Shown here in pieces: positions 1 through 10,648 of a stretch of 64,000 bases of DNA. The stretch comes from Pezicula radicicola (lineage: Eukaryota; Ascomycota; Leotiomycetes; Helotiales; Dermateaceae), in the NCBI GenBank assembly GCA_003008705.1, contig PDUO01000009.1, positions 1,240,001 to 1,304,000 on the forward strand, read 5' to 3'. Both the position numbers and the translations under genes were made by a program. Each line of letters starts with the position of its first letter. Within the stretch, counting starts at the first letter, position 1. A model generated the notes under the pieces. That model did not search any database, was not told the origin of the DNA, and saw only the letters and a list, made by a program, of their open reading frames with translations.

Positions 1-172
1 AGCATATTCCGGCTAGGGCACGCCTTGGATAAATCTAGCAAGACGACAAGCGCATCACGAAGCTGCGATCCCTAAAAACGATCCTGAACACGAATGAACA
101 GATTGCGCAAGTCGACTTTTGAGGCCCTCTGGCTGCAGCCATTGACGCAAGCTGAGCTGCGGAGCTTTGAAG

Positions 173-3100
173 ATGTTTAGTTCAGCGCTGAAGTCCTTCT
201 CCTCGAATATAAATTCCAACTACTCGATATCTTCAAACCCTAGTTCAGTGTCTGGTCCCTGGAAGATATATGATGCAAAGAAGAAGTCAACGGGAAAGTC
301 TGCGTCAGTCTTCATCCTTGATCGCAAGTCGCTGGATAGCCATTCGAGTTCTCTTGGACGGTCATCGGCATCATCGATAAAGAGGGCTACAGAGGAGGTT
401 GTAGAGCGGCTAAAGAAGGAGGCGTCGTCATTAGCAAGACTACGTCACCCCAATATCCTAGAGCTTGTCGAACCTGTGGAAGAGACAAGAAATGGAGGGC
501 TGCAATTTGCTACGGAAACCGTAACAGCATCGCTAGCCGGTCTGCTGCAGGAAAAAGATGAACAAGAAAGAGCTGGTGGTGTAGGGGGGCGGTCGAGTCG
601 ATATGTCACAGAGGATGGGGAAGGAGGGCGTCGAAGAAGAGAGCTAGAGATTGATGAACTGGAGATACAAAAGGGACTCGAGCAGATCAGTAAAGCATTG
701 GAATTCTTACATGACAATGCTGGTCTTGTTCATGGAAACTTGACTCCAGAGGCTGTCTTCATCAATGCTAAGGTTAGTTATGTTCATTTGCTGCTCGAAC
801 TCAATTATCGAGGTTTCGAGGGTCTCGCCAATCAGACCTAGTCTTTACTATCACTTACTGCCTTGGGCATGTTGATCGAGAGACTTCATTTTGTCACTCG
901 TTCCGAAACATTCAAGTCCTCAGTGGGACTTGGGAATTCGAATCATCCAGTTGTCTTACGTGATACTGGTTGGCTTTGTAGTGTATATCCCTCGGTCACT
1001 GTCATGGCAGTGATTGAGAGAATGTGTCACTATCGAGTTCCAAGCAAGGCCTTTTCAACACTATCAAATTTGCTGACCCTCCTATAGTCAGATTGGAAAA
1101 TTAGTGGCCTCAGCTTCTGCAGTCCACCAGATAATTCCACAAAACCAACTTCTGTAACGCCCATTTCCTTATCAGAAGTTCTCAATATTGACCCACGATT
1201 ACCGAGGTCTGTACAAATAAACCTCGACTATTCCTCACCGGATTTTGTACTTGACAACAACTTAAACGTTGCAGCGGATATGTTCTCCCTTGGTTTGATC
1301 ATAATTGCACTTTACAACTCCCCACACAGGTCACCTCTAGAGGCCAATTCTTCAATAACCACATACAAGCGCCTCTTTGCATCTTCATCTTCAATCCCGT
1401 CAGCCGGCAACAACTTCATTTCTTCGCGACCGATACCAAAAGACTTGACAACATCAGTGCTACCTCGCCTGATAACCAGACGCCCAGCACAACGTATGAC
1501 AGCTAAGGAATTTCAGCAGAGTGCTTACTTTGATAACATTCTTATATCTACCATCCGATTTTTGGACTCTCTTCCAGCCAAAACTCCAAATGAAAAGTCA
1601 CAGTTCATGCGTGGTCTGGTACGGGTTATACCAAGTTTCCCTAAATCAGTGCTTGAAAAGAAGGTCTTACCAGCTCTTCTTGAGGAGATGAAAGATCGTG
1701 AATTGCTTTCCCTGATATTGCAGAATATTTTCAAGATCATTGAATTATTACCTTCTGCGAAACGCGCATTTACGGAGAAGATCTTGCCACGGTTACGTGA
1801 GATCTTCCTAGCCAATGCCAAGGGTGCTCAAGAACGAGATACAGCAAAAGAAGCTGGACTGATGGTTCTGCTGGAGCATATTAAAGTGATTACAGTCAAC
1901 ACCTCTGGGAAGGAGTTCAAAGACGGTGAGTGGACCTGACATTAAAGTAAGTATAGGTAGTCTAATATTCTGTCTAGAAATTTTGCCGATCTTATTCCTG
2001 GCTATTGAATCTCCGACACATACTATTGTTGATTCAGCGCTGAGGGCTTTGCCAGTCGTACTGCCAGTGCTCGACTTCTCTACAATTAAAAACGAATTGT
2101 TCCCTGTCATCGCATCTGTTTTTAGCAAGACGAGCAGTCTGGGGATCAAAGTACGTGGTTTGGAGGCCTTCGTGATCCTTTGTGGAGGTACATCAGACCC
2201 AGCTGCGAGTAACGATGGGCTTGACGGTATCATGAACAGCAAAGCTAGTAAAACGAGCTCTTCGACTGCTCTTGACAAATACACAATGCAAGAGAAGATC
2301 GTCCCTTTGATCAGAGCCATCAAAACCAAGGAGCCAGCCGTTGCTATTGCAGCATTAGCTGTCTTGAAGCAGGTAGGAGGAATAGCTGACTCGGATTTCG
2401 TCGCCATGGATATTCTACCTATCCTCTGGAGCATGAGCCTTGGGCCATTACTTAACCTACAGCAATTCCAATCCTTCATTGACCTTATCAAGAGTCTGTC
2501 AGCGCGAGTTGAGCAGGAACAAACGAGGAAACTTCAAGAACTCTCAGGTACCAATGGTTCCCAAGCAACCGGCAACGGTGATATCATGTCTTTTGGTGCC
2601 CCAGCGGCCTTTCCATCGAGTAATAGTGGCAACGAGGGTGGAGAAATTGACTTTGAGCGTCTTGTTAAAGGCGGCTTACCCTCGCCTAGCCAGCCTGTTG
2701 ATGCGGGTTGGGATGCAGAGCCGGCGATGGCAACATCACAACCGCATTCTTCAACTTCGTTGAAGCCTAAGGCGGCTTCATTCGCCTGGTCAACACCAAG
2801 TCCAACAGCTCCAACATTTCCTCCTCCTGGGAACTCAGTGGTGTCAAATGTTATGAGACCGCAACAACCATCACGCACAGTAACACCTGATCTCTCACGT
2901 TTTGAGTCGCTTTCTCCCTCGTCAACTCAATTCTCACAACCACTTCAACCTCAGAATTCTTTCTCGCAACCTTTACAGCCTCAAAATAGCTTCTCACAGC
3001 CGATGCAACCTCAAAACCTCTACAACAGCCAGCCACTACAACCGCAAACGACATCAGCCTTTCAAAGTCAGGCTAGTCCGATAAACTGGTCCTCCGCAGC

Positions 3101-3389
3101 TACTTCAAACCCATGGAGCAATAACAACTCTGCATCGAACCCTTCGCTGTCAACTATGGCAAGTATGAACAGTATGGGCAAGTCAATGTCAAATCTCTCC
3201 CTTCAACGACCCCCGATGAGTACCAGCACATCTTCATTTTCACTGCCGCCTCCGCCTGGAGCAACCACAAACTCTTTCACAGCACCTACAACGCCAAACT
3301 ACAATTCATCGTTTGGTGGGTCCAACATGGGACAAGCAAAACCTCAACCTCAAAAGTCGGGACTAGATGCATTTGAGAGTTTACTATGA
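173..3389 (+). CDS. SCY1: SCY1-family protein kinase-like protein (three exons)
   Basis: Exons are 173-772, 1088-1925 and 1978-3389, giving about 949 residues; both introns have GT..AG ends and keep frame. The N-terminus (MFSSALKSF) and the sequence HGNLTPEAVFINAK followed by SDWKISGL match SCY1-like pseudokinases: the catalytic HRD reads HGN and the DFG reads DWK, so it is probably catalytically poor, as known for this family. A helical HEAT-repeat stretch follows (roughly residues 330-600), then a low-complexity Ser/Pro/Gln tail. The family acts at the Golgi/trans-Golgi in COPI and clathrin traffic and has been linked to tRNA export. The start is the ATG at 173; the codon at 167 in the same frame is TTG. 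The first intron is long for this window (315 nt). Family confident, cellular role inferred. Confidence 0.93.
2931..3050 (+). repeat. 30-nt coding tandem repeat in SCY1 tail
   Basis: Four imperfect copies of a 10-residue unit (QPLQPQNSFS) are read in frame in the C-terminal tail of the SCY1-like protein. The copies differ mostly at third positions and by one M/L change, so the repeat is kept as protein rather than freshly amplified. Confidence 0.8.
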
Positions 3390-4489
3390 ATTTATGAGAA
3401 CAGGAATATGGACGGTACGGATAGGAGCGGCATTTGGATCATAGACTATATGTGTTTGTTGTACAAAAGAGAAATACCACGATTGATTTCCTCATTTCTT
3501 AGCCTTAGCCAACATGTCCCTAATAGTCTCCTCAGCAGATTTTAAGACAGAACGGAAGTAGTTGATATGTGGCTTGATGTATAACTATTCTTCATGAAGA
3601 GCTTCTAGTGTGAGTTAGGGCCAAGGACAGAAAGTTCTATTCCATACTTCCCCGAATATGGACTCAAATGCACTCCTTCAGCATGACTCGGCGAAGAAAT
3701 TACCCGTAACCTTCATTAGCAAAAAGCGGAAAGCACATTTTACTACCTTGCGCAAGATGACCATAGAGCTCAGCTCTTTATTTGCTTTACTACCAAGAAA
3801 CAGTATCAATTGCTTATTAATCGTAGGTCACCTCACCCAGAGGTGGTAGGTCCATTTAATATGACGGCCGTTATACTTGGTCAGATAGCATCTACGCGAG
3901 AAGAGGTGAGTGGTGGGTGGGTCTGGGGGCGGCCACGCCTACGATTACTGACAAACGGCTAACCTTTCAAAATCTCCTAAAAAGGGAAGTGAAAAGTAAT
4001 AACGCTCAAACTCCACTCCAGGGGGTTCTGTTTTCGGCGATAGGAGAAGATTGATAATGATCTTACTAAATTAGTTGTTTCTATGAGATCATTGACAAGA
4101 GCTTATAGTATCTTGTTTCTAAATCACATAAATATCTTTTGAACATAACTACCTAGTCTTAAAGATAAAACAATACTCATCTCATCACACTTAGGATCAC
4201 ATTTACTCTAAGATAATGTAAGCAAGCTAAACAAGTCCAAGCAGAAATCTATTAACGTCATTGATATCCCTATCTCTAGAAAGAGAGATACATAGCTCTT
4301 TAACCTTCATTCCCCAAATCAATCTCAATGATTCAATACAGAGTACCTAACAATCTCCAAGTTGTAACATCATGGCTAACTAGTGACCAGCAATAGAAAA
4401 TCATCTATCTGAAAGTACCTCTCACTCTTCAGTCACCAAGAGAGATCAAACCCCAAACATATCCAGCACCTAATCAACAAACGGCCAAA
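3390..4489. other. Intergenic, with a relic at its left side
   Basis: Apart from the NmrA-like 3' scrap at 3471-3560 I see no gene. From about 4050 to 4480 it is AT-rich and should hold the promoter and leader of the NmrA-like gene that starts at 4490. An open stretch at 3658-3849 has no recognisable product and was not called. Confidence 0.6.
3471..3560 (-). pseudogene. Inverted 3'-end fragment of an NmrA-like gene
   Basis: On the minus strand this encodes SAEETIRDMLAKAKK and a stop, matching the C-terminus of the intact gene at 4490-5455 (SVEETIREMLGKK and stop). The match continues at DNA level past the stop into the 3' untranslated region (tgaggaaatcaatcgtg against tgagggaatcgattgtg), which argues for duplication rather than chance. 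Upstream of about 3550 the similarity is lost and the reading frame meets stops. It is a truncated, inverted copy about 1 kb upstream of the intact gene. Confidence 0.7.
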
Positions 4490-5455
4490 ATGAAAGTAGC
4501 CCTAACAGGTACCACCGGTAAAATCGGTGGATCAGTCCTAACCGGCATCCTAAAGTACAATCTCATCTCCCCCAACGACCTAATCCTCTGCACCTCAACA
4601 CCCACATCCTCTAAGCTCGCAATTCTGAAAGAAAAACACCCAGGTCTGAGCATCAGAAAATCAAGTTACGATGATCCTTCATCAATGGTAGAAGCGTTCA
4701 GCGGCTGCCAAAAGTTATTCCTGGTTTCAACACCGCATATAGCGATGGATTATAACTCAGCACCACCTGGCCAAGGACGAGAAAAACATCATATCGCTGC
4801 AATAAGAGCAGCTATCGAAGCAGGAGTTGAGCATATCTACTATACATCCCTCGCCTTTGGATCGCCATCTAAAGCAGGAGTAATGGTTGCTCATATCCGA
4901 ACCGAGGCTTTTCTTAAGACGATGAATGAGGAAAGGGGCATTAAGTACACCATTATTAAAGAAGGATTGTATAACGAGAGTTGGCCGCTATATTTTGGAC
5001 ATTTTTTGACTGGTTTTAAAGAAGAAGGAGAAGGGGGAGGCGAGAGGAAAGAGGTTGTTGTTGCGGGTGATGGACCGATTTCTTGGACTGGTATTCAGGA
5101 TCTTGGAGTTGCTTCGGCTTTGATAATTGCTAAGGATGGGGAGAAGTATGATGGGAAGACGTTGTATCTTTCTAATGAGGAGACAAAGTCTTTGAAGGAG
5201 ATAGCGGGGATTGTATCGGATGTTAAAGGTAGTGAGGTCCGGTTGAAGGTTGTTAAACCAGAGGAGTATGTGAGGTATTATGAGGAGAAGGGGATGGAGA
5301 GGGCGAATCTCGAATGGTGGGTTAGCAGTTATGCGGCTCTTGAGAATGGGGAGTGTGATATTAAGGATCGTAGTTTCAGTGAGTTATTGGCAAGTAGAGG
5401 GGTAAAGGCCAAATCTGTTGAGGAGACTATTAGGGAGATGTTGGGTAAGAAGTGA
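4490..5455 (+). CDS. NmrA-like / quinone oxidoreductase-type NAD(P)-binding protein
   Basis: Single exon, 321 residues, the usual length for short atypical SDR proteins of the NmrA family. The Rossmann dinucleotide loop GTTGKIGG lies at residues 7-14. Further conserved-looking parts are VEHIYYTSLAFGS, the stretch around YTIIKEGLYNESW, and a C-terminal segment ending in ETIREMLGKK. Related proteins are NAD(P)H quinone oxidoreductases or redox-sensing regulators (NmrA, HSCARG). The typical SDR Tyr-x3-Lys motif is not obvious, as expected in NmrA-like members, so a sensor or a quinone reductase are both possible. The start follows a long AT-rich leader and has a purine at -3 (aaaATG). A partial inverted copy of its 3' end lies at 3471-3560. 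Confidence 0.85.
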   Translation: MKVALTGTTGKIGGSVLTGILKYNLISPNDLILCTSTPTSSKLAILKEKHPGLSIRKSSYDDPSSMVEAFSGCQKLFLVSTPHIAMDYNSAPPGQGREKHHIAAIRAAIEAGVEHIYYTSLAFGSPSKAGVMVAHIRTEAFLKTMNEERGIKYTIIKEGLYNESWPLYFGHFLTGFKEEGEGGGERKEVVVAGDGPISWTGIQDLGVASALIIAKDGEKYDGKTLYLSNEETKSLKEIAGIVSDVKGSEVRLKVVKPEEYVRYYEEKGMERANLEWWVSSYAALENGECDIKDRSFSELLASRGVKAKSVEETIREMLGKK

Positions 5456-6414
5456 GGGAATCGATTGTGATATCTTTTTCTTTTTCTTCTACGACACATA
5501 TAGCCTATGATCCAAATGCCATAGCACATTTCCCCTATAACTCATCACTCTCCTCAAAGCACTTGGTCTTTAGATGGTGACATCTTCGATCCCATCATGG
5601 ATGGCTTGCTCGAAGAAGACTTCTGGGAAACTGTATCACAGTCAGCATATAGCCTCCAGCCAAGGACTCGAGGAGACTGGCTTGCGTATGTGGAGCAAGC
5701 TGTCGAATCTTAGGGAAGTAAGCATCCTCTATGTCCAGTTATTCGCTAGATTTCAAATGTCATGGGGCTTGATAGTGCATTACCAGACCATCTTTACAGT
5801 GAAGATGAGAGGATGACGGTAGAAATTAAGCGAGCTGTCAAGGCAAATCTAGCGTACCTACAGAAAAACTCATATTTGCCGGCTCCAAATTTATGTTTCA
5901 GACGATTGTATAATTGAGGTTTTGAATTTTGATGGAAATATTCATCATGGTATAGTCTATAGGCCGGCATGACTCGGCCATCTTTGACTGATACAAAATA
6001 TGAACCTGTTGGGAGGTTGCTTAAATTGGCTTTAGGATGAATTGGAATTACTGGCCTCGTGAAATTGATCAATTCACCATTTGGAACATATAAATATGAG
6101 GTGTTGTAGCATAATTGTAATCGCTCTAGAACCCCAGGTCTAATAGCCACTAGCTGTGCATGTGCCTCTTTTCGGCGCAACAAAATCACTTAGGGAGACG
6201 TTTTAGCGAGCAATAGTAAAGCTGCATAGCAGCAACAATTAATTAACAACGGGACCTACTACCAAGAAAGTCTGTATTCCAAACATCACCATCAGAAGCG
6301 TAGTTGGTAACAATGTCTACGATCTCATCAAAACCCACGACGTCGTTGTCAACTTCGAGTACGGCGAGAGTACTCAAGAGTGCTCAAGAGCGCCCCGTAG
6401 GTTTCGTGATCTTC
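5456..6414. other. Decayed region with two coding-looking scraps
   Basis: No intact gene is seen. On the plus strand about 5566-5718 reads as a coding-like piece (DGDIFDPIMDGLLEEDFWET...) that ends at a stop without a start. On the minus strand 5794-6189 is open for 131 codons (contains VPNGELINFTRPVIP and GSYFVSVKDGRVMPAY) but begins with GTG and has no credible upstream exon. Both look like fragments of degraded genes. I cannot name either family. Confidence 0.45.
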
Positions 6415-7261
6415 GAATAGAGATTGTGGATTCGGTGGGACTCATCTAGATGATTACGGAACTTCGCCAGCGTGGCTTGAAGCTTCAGGTACTCCACGCT
6501 TTTGACGATCCAGGGCTCTTCAAGATAGCTTCTAGAATTTCCGAAACTCTAGAGGATGAAAAACTAAACTATGAGGTACAAGTACAGCCGTTCGCCTTGA
6601 TACAGCAGTCTGGAGAGCCCTCTCAGAAAGAGCTTTAGCCGTACTTCAATGTGGAGTGAGTGTAGAGATGATTGAAGACATTTATCCTTGTACTCCATTA
6701 CAAGAAGGCCTACTGGCCTTGAGTGAGAGGAATCCTGGGTCGTACAACCTACGACAGACGTTTCTCTTGACCAAGGATACAGATATCAGTTACTTCCTGT
6801 CAGCGTGGCGTGCATTGGTATCAGCTCATCCTATCTTACGAACGCGTATCATATCTGGCAACGATGGAAAGTCATATCAAGTAGGCTTAGCGAGCAATGC
6901 TCCTAACTCTGGGATTGTGGAACATCAACCCAAGTAGCCGATGAAAACTTGTTTGAGCAAGCTGCAAGTGGGTTACGGGAAACCTTTGCTTTTCACTGCT
7001 ATTAGCATGGCTCCACAAGGAGGAACTGAAGACCATGCAAAATTCCATCGGGAAATTCATCATTCCTTGTACGATGTATGGTCTCTAACAAATTTAGACA
7101 AAGAACTCATCGAGAGATACTATGGTCCAAAATTAACGCTATCTACTGAAGTCCCAAGTTACAGCAGATTTGTAAAACACATTTTGAGCTTGCCCAAAAG
7201 CAAGGCCGAAAGAACTTGCGAGTACTTTCCTAGACCTCCTCCCTCTTCTTTCCTTCCATAA
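6415..7261 (+). pseudogene. Nonribosomal peptide synthetase relic (T and partial C domain)
   Basis: Three reading frames carry consecutive pieces of an NRPS module. First comes the second half of a thiolation domain (DSVGLI, then a stop, then MITELRQRGLKLQVLHAFDD), where the DS would be the phosphopantetheine serine. Then, after a frameshift, the start of a condensation domain appears (IEDIYPCTPLQEGLLALS, then RALVSAHPILRTRI). After a stop near 6938 and another shift comes its catalytic core HHSLYDVWSL, the family HHxxxDG with Gly replaced by Val. No adenylation domain, no second half of the condensation domain and no start are present. The stops at about 6447, 6636 and 6938 and the shifts make it non-functional. 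Confidence 0.82.
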
Positions 7262-7777
7262 GCACCACTAACGACTCAAAGAACTACACTGCTTCAACAA
7301 CTATGGGCGTCGAGATGACCACTCTCCCGAGCGTGATTGCCTATTTTAAACCAGGGCGCAACCTGCGATTTCCCTGATATTGAATCTTCAAGTATACCTA
7401 CCGTGTATTTTTCACGTCGAGTTTGAAGTTTCTTTTACATAACATGATCAATCAGTATCACACCACAAGAAGTTTCCATGGTATTTATTCATCTGTCGTT
7501 ATCACACATTGTCAATTACTATACTATCCATTGCGCAGCCTCAGTCGAAGACTATTCGGTTCCGTATTTTGTTCTGCGAAGAGTTGAGGATGTCATTTCT
7601 TTCTTGATTTGCACGCCATTGACTACCCGAGTATTGTAGTATTGGTATATTTCAGTTCTCTCTCTCAACTCGTGTCAGTTGAGTGAATCCTTCTCTCCCT
7701 GTTCAAGCCTATTACCGTCAATCTACTCGAACTAACGCACTTTTTTTTTAGCAGCCTGAGGGCCTCCGAAGCAAACT
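7262..7777. other. Intergenic, probable leader of the 7778 gene
   Basis: No coding sequence recognised. A T-tract and CT-rich stretches at 7660-7760 lie just upstream of the next start, as is common in fungal promoters. Confidence 0.45.
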
Positions 7778-8371
7778 ATGTCAGATCCGACCTCCAACTT
7801 AATTGTGAGGTGCCAGGCAAATGTCCGCACTTGCGAGAAGATTAGTGATAACGAGTATTCTATGACTATACGACCCATGGCCTGGGGATTAATAGACCAT
7901 AGACAAAATACAATGACGGCTCGATATACCAAACCATTCCAACAAAACACAGAACACTATTTCGAAGGCCAACTGTACTTTGAACAAGACGAAGAAGGAA
8001 GTACGACCAAGAACCATTACTACCTTATATTCACCTCAGAACCACTTCCATTTCCTTTTCCGTATCACGGCCCTGGCTTAGATTGTAAGAAGGTCGAGTT
8101 TGATGTCACGGCGTATCTAGACACCATACAGATGAGCGACATTGACGACGAGAGTGTTGATTCCGTGAGTATGAAATTTTCGTTTCATACTATAGAGAAA
8201 GCGTCGGATAAACTGATCAAACAGACAATCAGAGTCCGCATGGACAAAGAGGGTCGCAGAAATATCATACTGAGGCTCGGGCAGCGTTATGATATTAGCG
8301 GTCAAGCGCTCTATGCGGCGAACTCACTTCTCTATACTTGGAAAGGTTCCTGGTTTCACCGAGTATTTTGA
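7778..8371 (+). CDS. Hypothetical protein, 197 residues
   Basis: A single-exon frame from ATG at 7778 to 8371. I do not recognise a family. The protein is soluble-looking, without signal peptide or membrane span, rich in Asp/Glu/Tyr, and predicted from its alternating pattern to be largely beta (for example EHYFEGQLYFEQDEEG and KNHYYLIFTSEPLPF). Cysteines are few (three). It lies next to decayed NRPS sequence, so it may be a lineage-specific gene in a turning-over region. Coding is supported by length, absence of stops and a CT-rich leader; there is no homology evidence. Confidence 0.55.
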   Translation: MSDPTSNLIVRCQANVRTCEKISDNEYSMTIRPMAWGLIDHRQNTMTARYTKPFQQNTEHYFEGQLYFEQDEEGSTTKNHYYLIFTSEPLPFPFPYHGPGLDCKKVEFDVTAYLDTIQMSDIDDESVDSVSMKFSFHTIEKASDKLIKQTIRVRMDKEGRRNIILRLGQRYDISGQALYAANSLLYTWKGSWFHRVF

Positions 8372-9404
8372 TTAGAGATAGAGGATGCTTGCAATTGATG
8401 ACTGCTGAGAGGCTGATGATATCAAAGGACGACCACATAGGACTGGCGGTCGGTAAGGTACCTAGTCAGTCGCCTGGGATACGTTCGAGATGCAATGGAT
8501 GCAGAGTTTAGAGCGTACTAAATGCATACCCAGCGAGCGGAATCGACTCTTTTGAACTGGATCTGCCTTTTCCATCGGACGCTTTGTGACTACTCAAGTG
8601 AGTTATTGTTGAAAAGGTTGAAAATACACCCATCTTTATTATCACTCGCTCGGGGACTTGTCCATCTTTAGACCTCCACTCTACAGTACAGTACATACGG
8701 AGGTACCGTACTCTAAGTTCTTTCCACTTATGCACCCAAAACAGGAATGGATCTACCGTATTCCAGTAAAGGTAAGGAGAAGCTGCAGATTTATGCAGCG
8801 TCAACCTCGGCTATATTCCCGATGCAGACGAAGCGTGGGGGTTTTGGTTGAGATAGGTACGAAAGTAGACAGTGTACCTAGATATCTAGGGCTTGTTGAG
8901 ATTTGGAAGGTAAGGTTGTTCTGGGCTGGACGGAGTAATATCGTGGCATTTCTTATCAGCAAGGGGAGGGCTGATAAGGAAATTTGTACGGCACCTTTTT
9001 GTAACTTTGTTAAATTGCATTTGGGGGGTTTTTGGAATATCTACTGAGAAACAAATTTCGTTGACGGAGATGTGTTTGACCTTTCTGATTAGGAGGGACC
9101 CAACGTGAGCTGTGAGAAGGATTATTATACACAAAAAGCATCTAGGTTGATTTTCTCAGGGTCTTCGAATCTACAGTACAGTATGTCCTGCACCTGCGCT
9201 GGCTGCGTCATCAATGCGCGCCCTGTTCACGCCCTTGTGGGGTCGGGAAAACGTTGATGCCCGTCTAGCCAAAAAAGTTTAAATTTAAATGCGATGCTGC
9301 GAAATTCCACCTCACGCCGTTGGTCCTACCGCACAGGAGCTCGCTCGCTCGGCAAGATAAACTTGACCTTCTTACTGGGCAACAACAAGTACCTCAAAGA
9401 AAGA
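8372..9404. other. Intergenic, leader of COX19 at its right end
   Basis: Open stretches at 8658-9047 (+) and 8886-9134 (-) overlap each other and show no recognisable protein. A short repeated motif (ctacagtacagta) occurs near 8681 and 9171. From about 9200 the sequence should be the promoter and 5' leader of COX19. Confidence 0.5.
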
Positions 9405-10017
9405 ATGAGTGCCTTTGGAGGTCCAGGAGGGCGCCAGATCAGTGCAAAGCCTTCGCCGTAAGCCGATATATCCTCCTCTGTTCGTTGCACGAGTCACGAT
9501 GCTGACGACCCCCCGTGTGTAGACCTGAGCGAGGCAGTTTCCCCCTTGACCACGATGGTACGATTATGATTCCCTTGTGCATCTATGCTCCCCTGGTCTT
9601 TGTATCATGATGGTTCATGGGACGGATTGCCGGATGCTGATCTCATAGTTGATGCTTTTTAGGAGAGTGTAAAGAAGTCATGACGAGTTATCTCTCGTGT
9701 ATGAAGAAAGTGAAGGGGATGAATGATCCCGAGTGCAGGAATTGGGCCAAGTCGTATCTGGCTTGTCGGATGGACCGGTAAGTCCGAAGATCAACCAACC
9801 CAGCTGCTCTGCCCCAGAAATCAAGAAAGTGGTGACAACATGTATTGAAATGTGTTCACCACTACCGATTGAAACTCTACTAAGTATGGTTGTTTTCCTG
9901 TCTAGGAATCTGATGGCAAAGGACGAATTCAAGAATTTGGGGTTTAAAGAGGAGAAAGCTCCGATGGGGGAGGCCAAGAAGGATGATGGGCAGCATAAGG
10001 GCGAGTTGAGATGGTAA
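9405..10017 (+). CDS. COX19: Cytochrome c oxidase assembly protein COX19 (four exons)
   Basis: Exons 9405-9457, 9523-9557, 9663-9777 and 9906-10017 join to 104 residues. The product starts [11 protein letters not shown], continues [15 protein letters not shown] and carries twin CX9C motifs ([11 protein letters not shown] and [11 protein letters not shown]), followed by [17 protein letters not shown], the family hallmark. COX19 is a small intermembrane-space protein imported by the Mia40 disulfide relay and helps deliver copper to cytochrome oxidase. Exon 2 is only 35 nt, and each of the three introns splits a codon. Length and motifs agree fully with the family. Confidence 0.96.
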
Positions 10018-10648
10018 CGTAAGAGCTATGGAGGTTCTTATTAGTTGTATGATTGATTGATTGATTGATTGATTGTATTATCTGGCGGGATCAATATCCT
10101 TGTATTATAGCGATTGGCGTTGCTGGAGCTCCATCTTGATTCTGCAGGGGAAAGTGTCTCTTGATAACAGAAAGCGCTCTGCTGCAGCTCTCGTTAATGC
10201 ACAACTTTCTTCCCGCCGAAGCAACGATGCACCGCCCTAAAACTAGGGGTTGTCTAACTTATTGTCTGTGTGTTTAAACGAAAGCATGAATGATCAATAT
10301 GTTTTTCTTTTCTTTTGTCGGTTGATTCTCTCTTTCAACATCAATGAACATCGACAACTGGACAAGTCAAGACAAGACCAGACAAGACAACACAACCTCA
10401 AGATGACCAACAGAGACCAAGCCCTTAGCGGCGGGAGGAAGCGGGACAACCGAGACGCTAGAATGGAAGAGGCGGAAAGAAGCGAGCCACAGCAACAACA
10501 GCAGCAATTGCAAAAGGTCTTGGGCTTGAGTGCAGCAGCAACAACAGCAACAGCAACCTCAACAACCTCAACACCCTTCAGATTTGCATTTACCAAAAAA
10601 GACATTGGTCTCAAGCGAAAGAAACACCAACCCTTGACCAAGCTGACA
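10018..10648. other. COX19 3' end and NPR3 leader
   Basis: The NPR3 frame stays open upstream to 10250 and contains an in-frame ATG at 10403 (MTNRDQALSGGRKRDN) followed by Gln- and Thr/Ala-rich low-complexity sequence. It may be a translated N-terminal extension or a leader; see the NPR3 entry. Confidence 0.5.
10051..10074 (+). repeat. (GATT)6 microsatellite
   Basis: Six perfect tandem copies of GATT, just after the COX19 stop codon. Confidence 0.95.

Noticed and set aside
8658..9134. Overlapping open frames on both strands between the 7778 gene and COX19
   Set aside because: No domain, unusual composition, and the two strands compete; likely chance.
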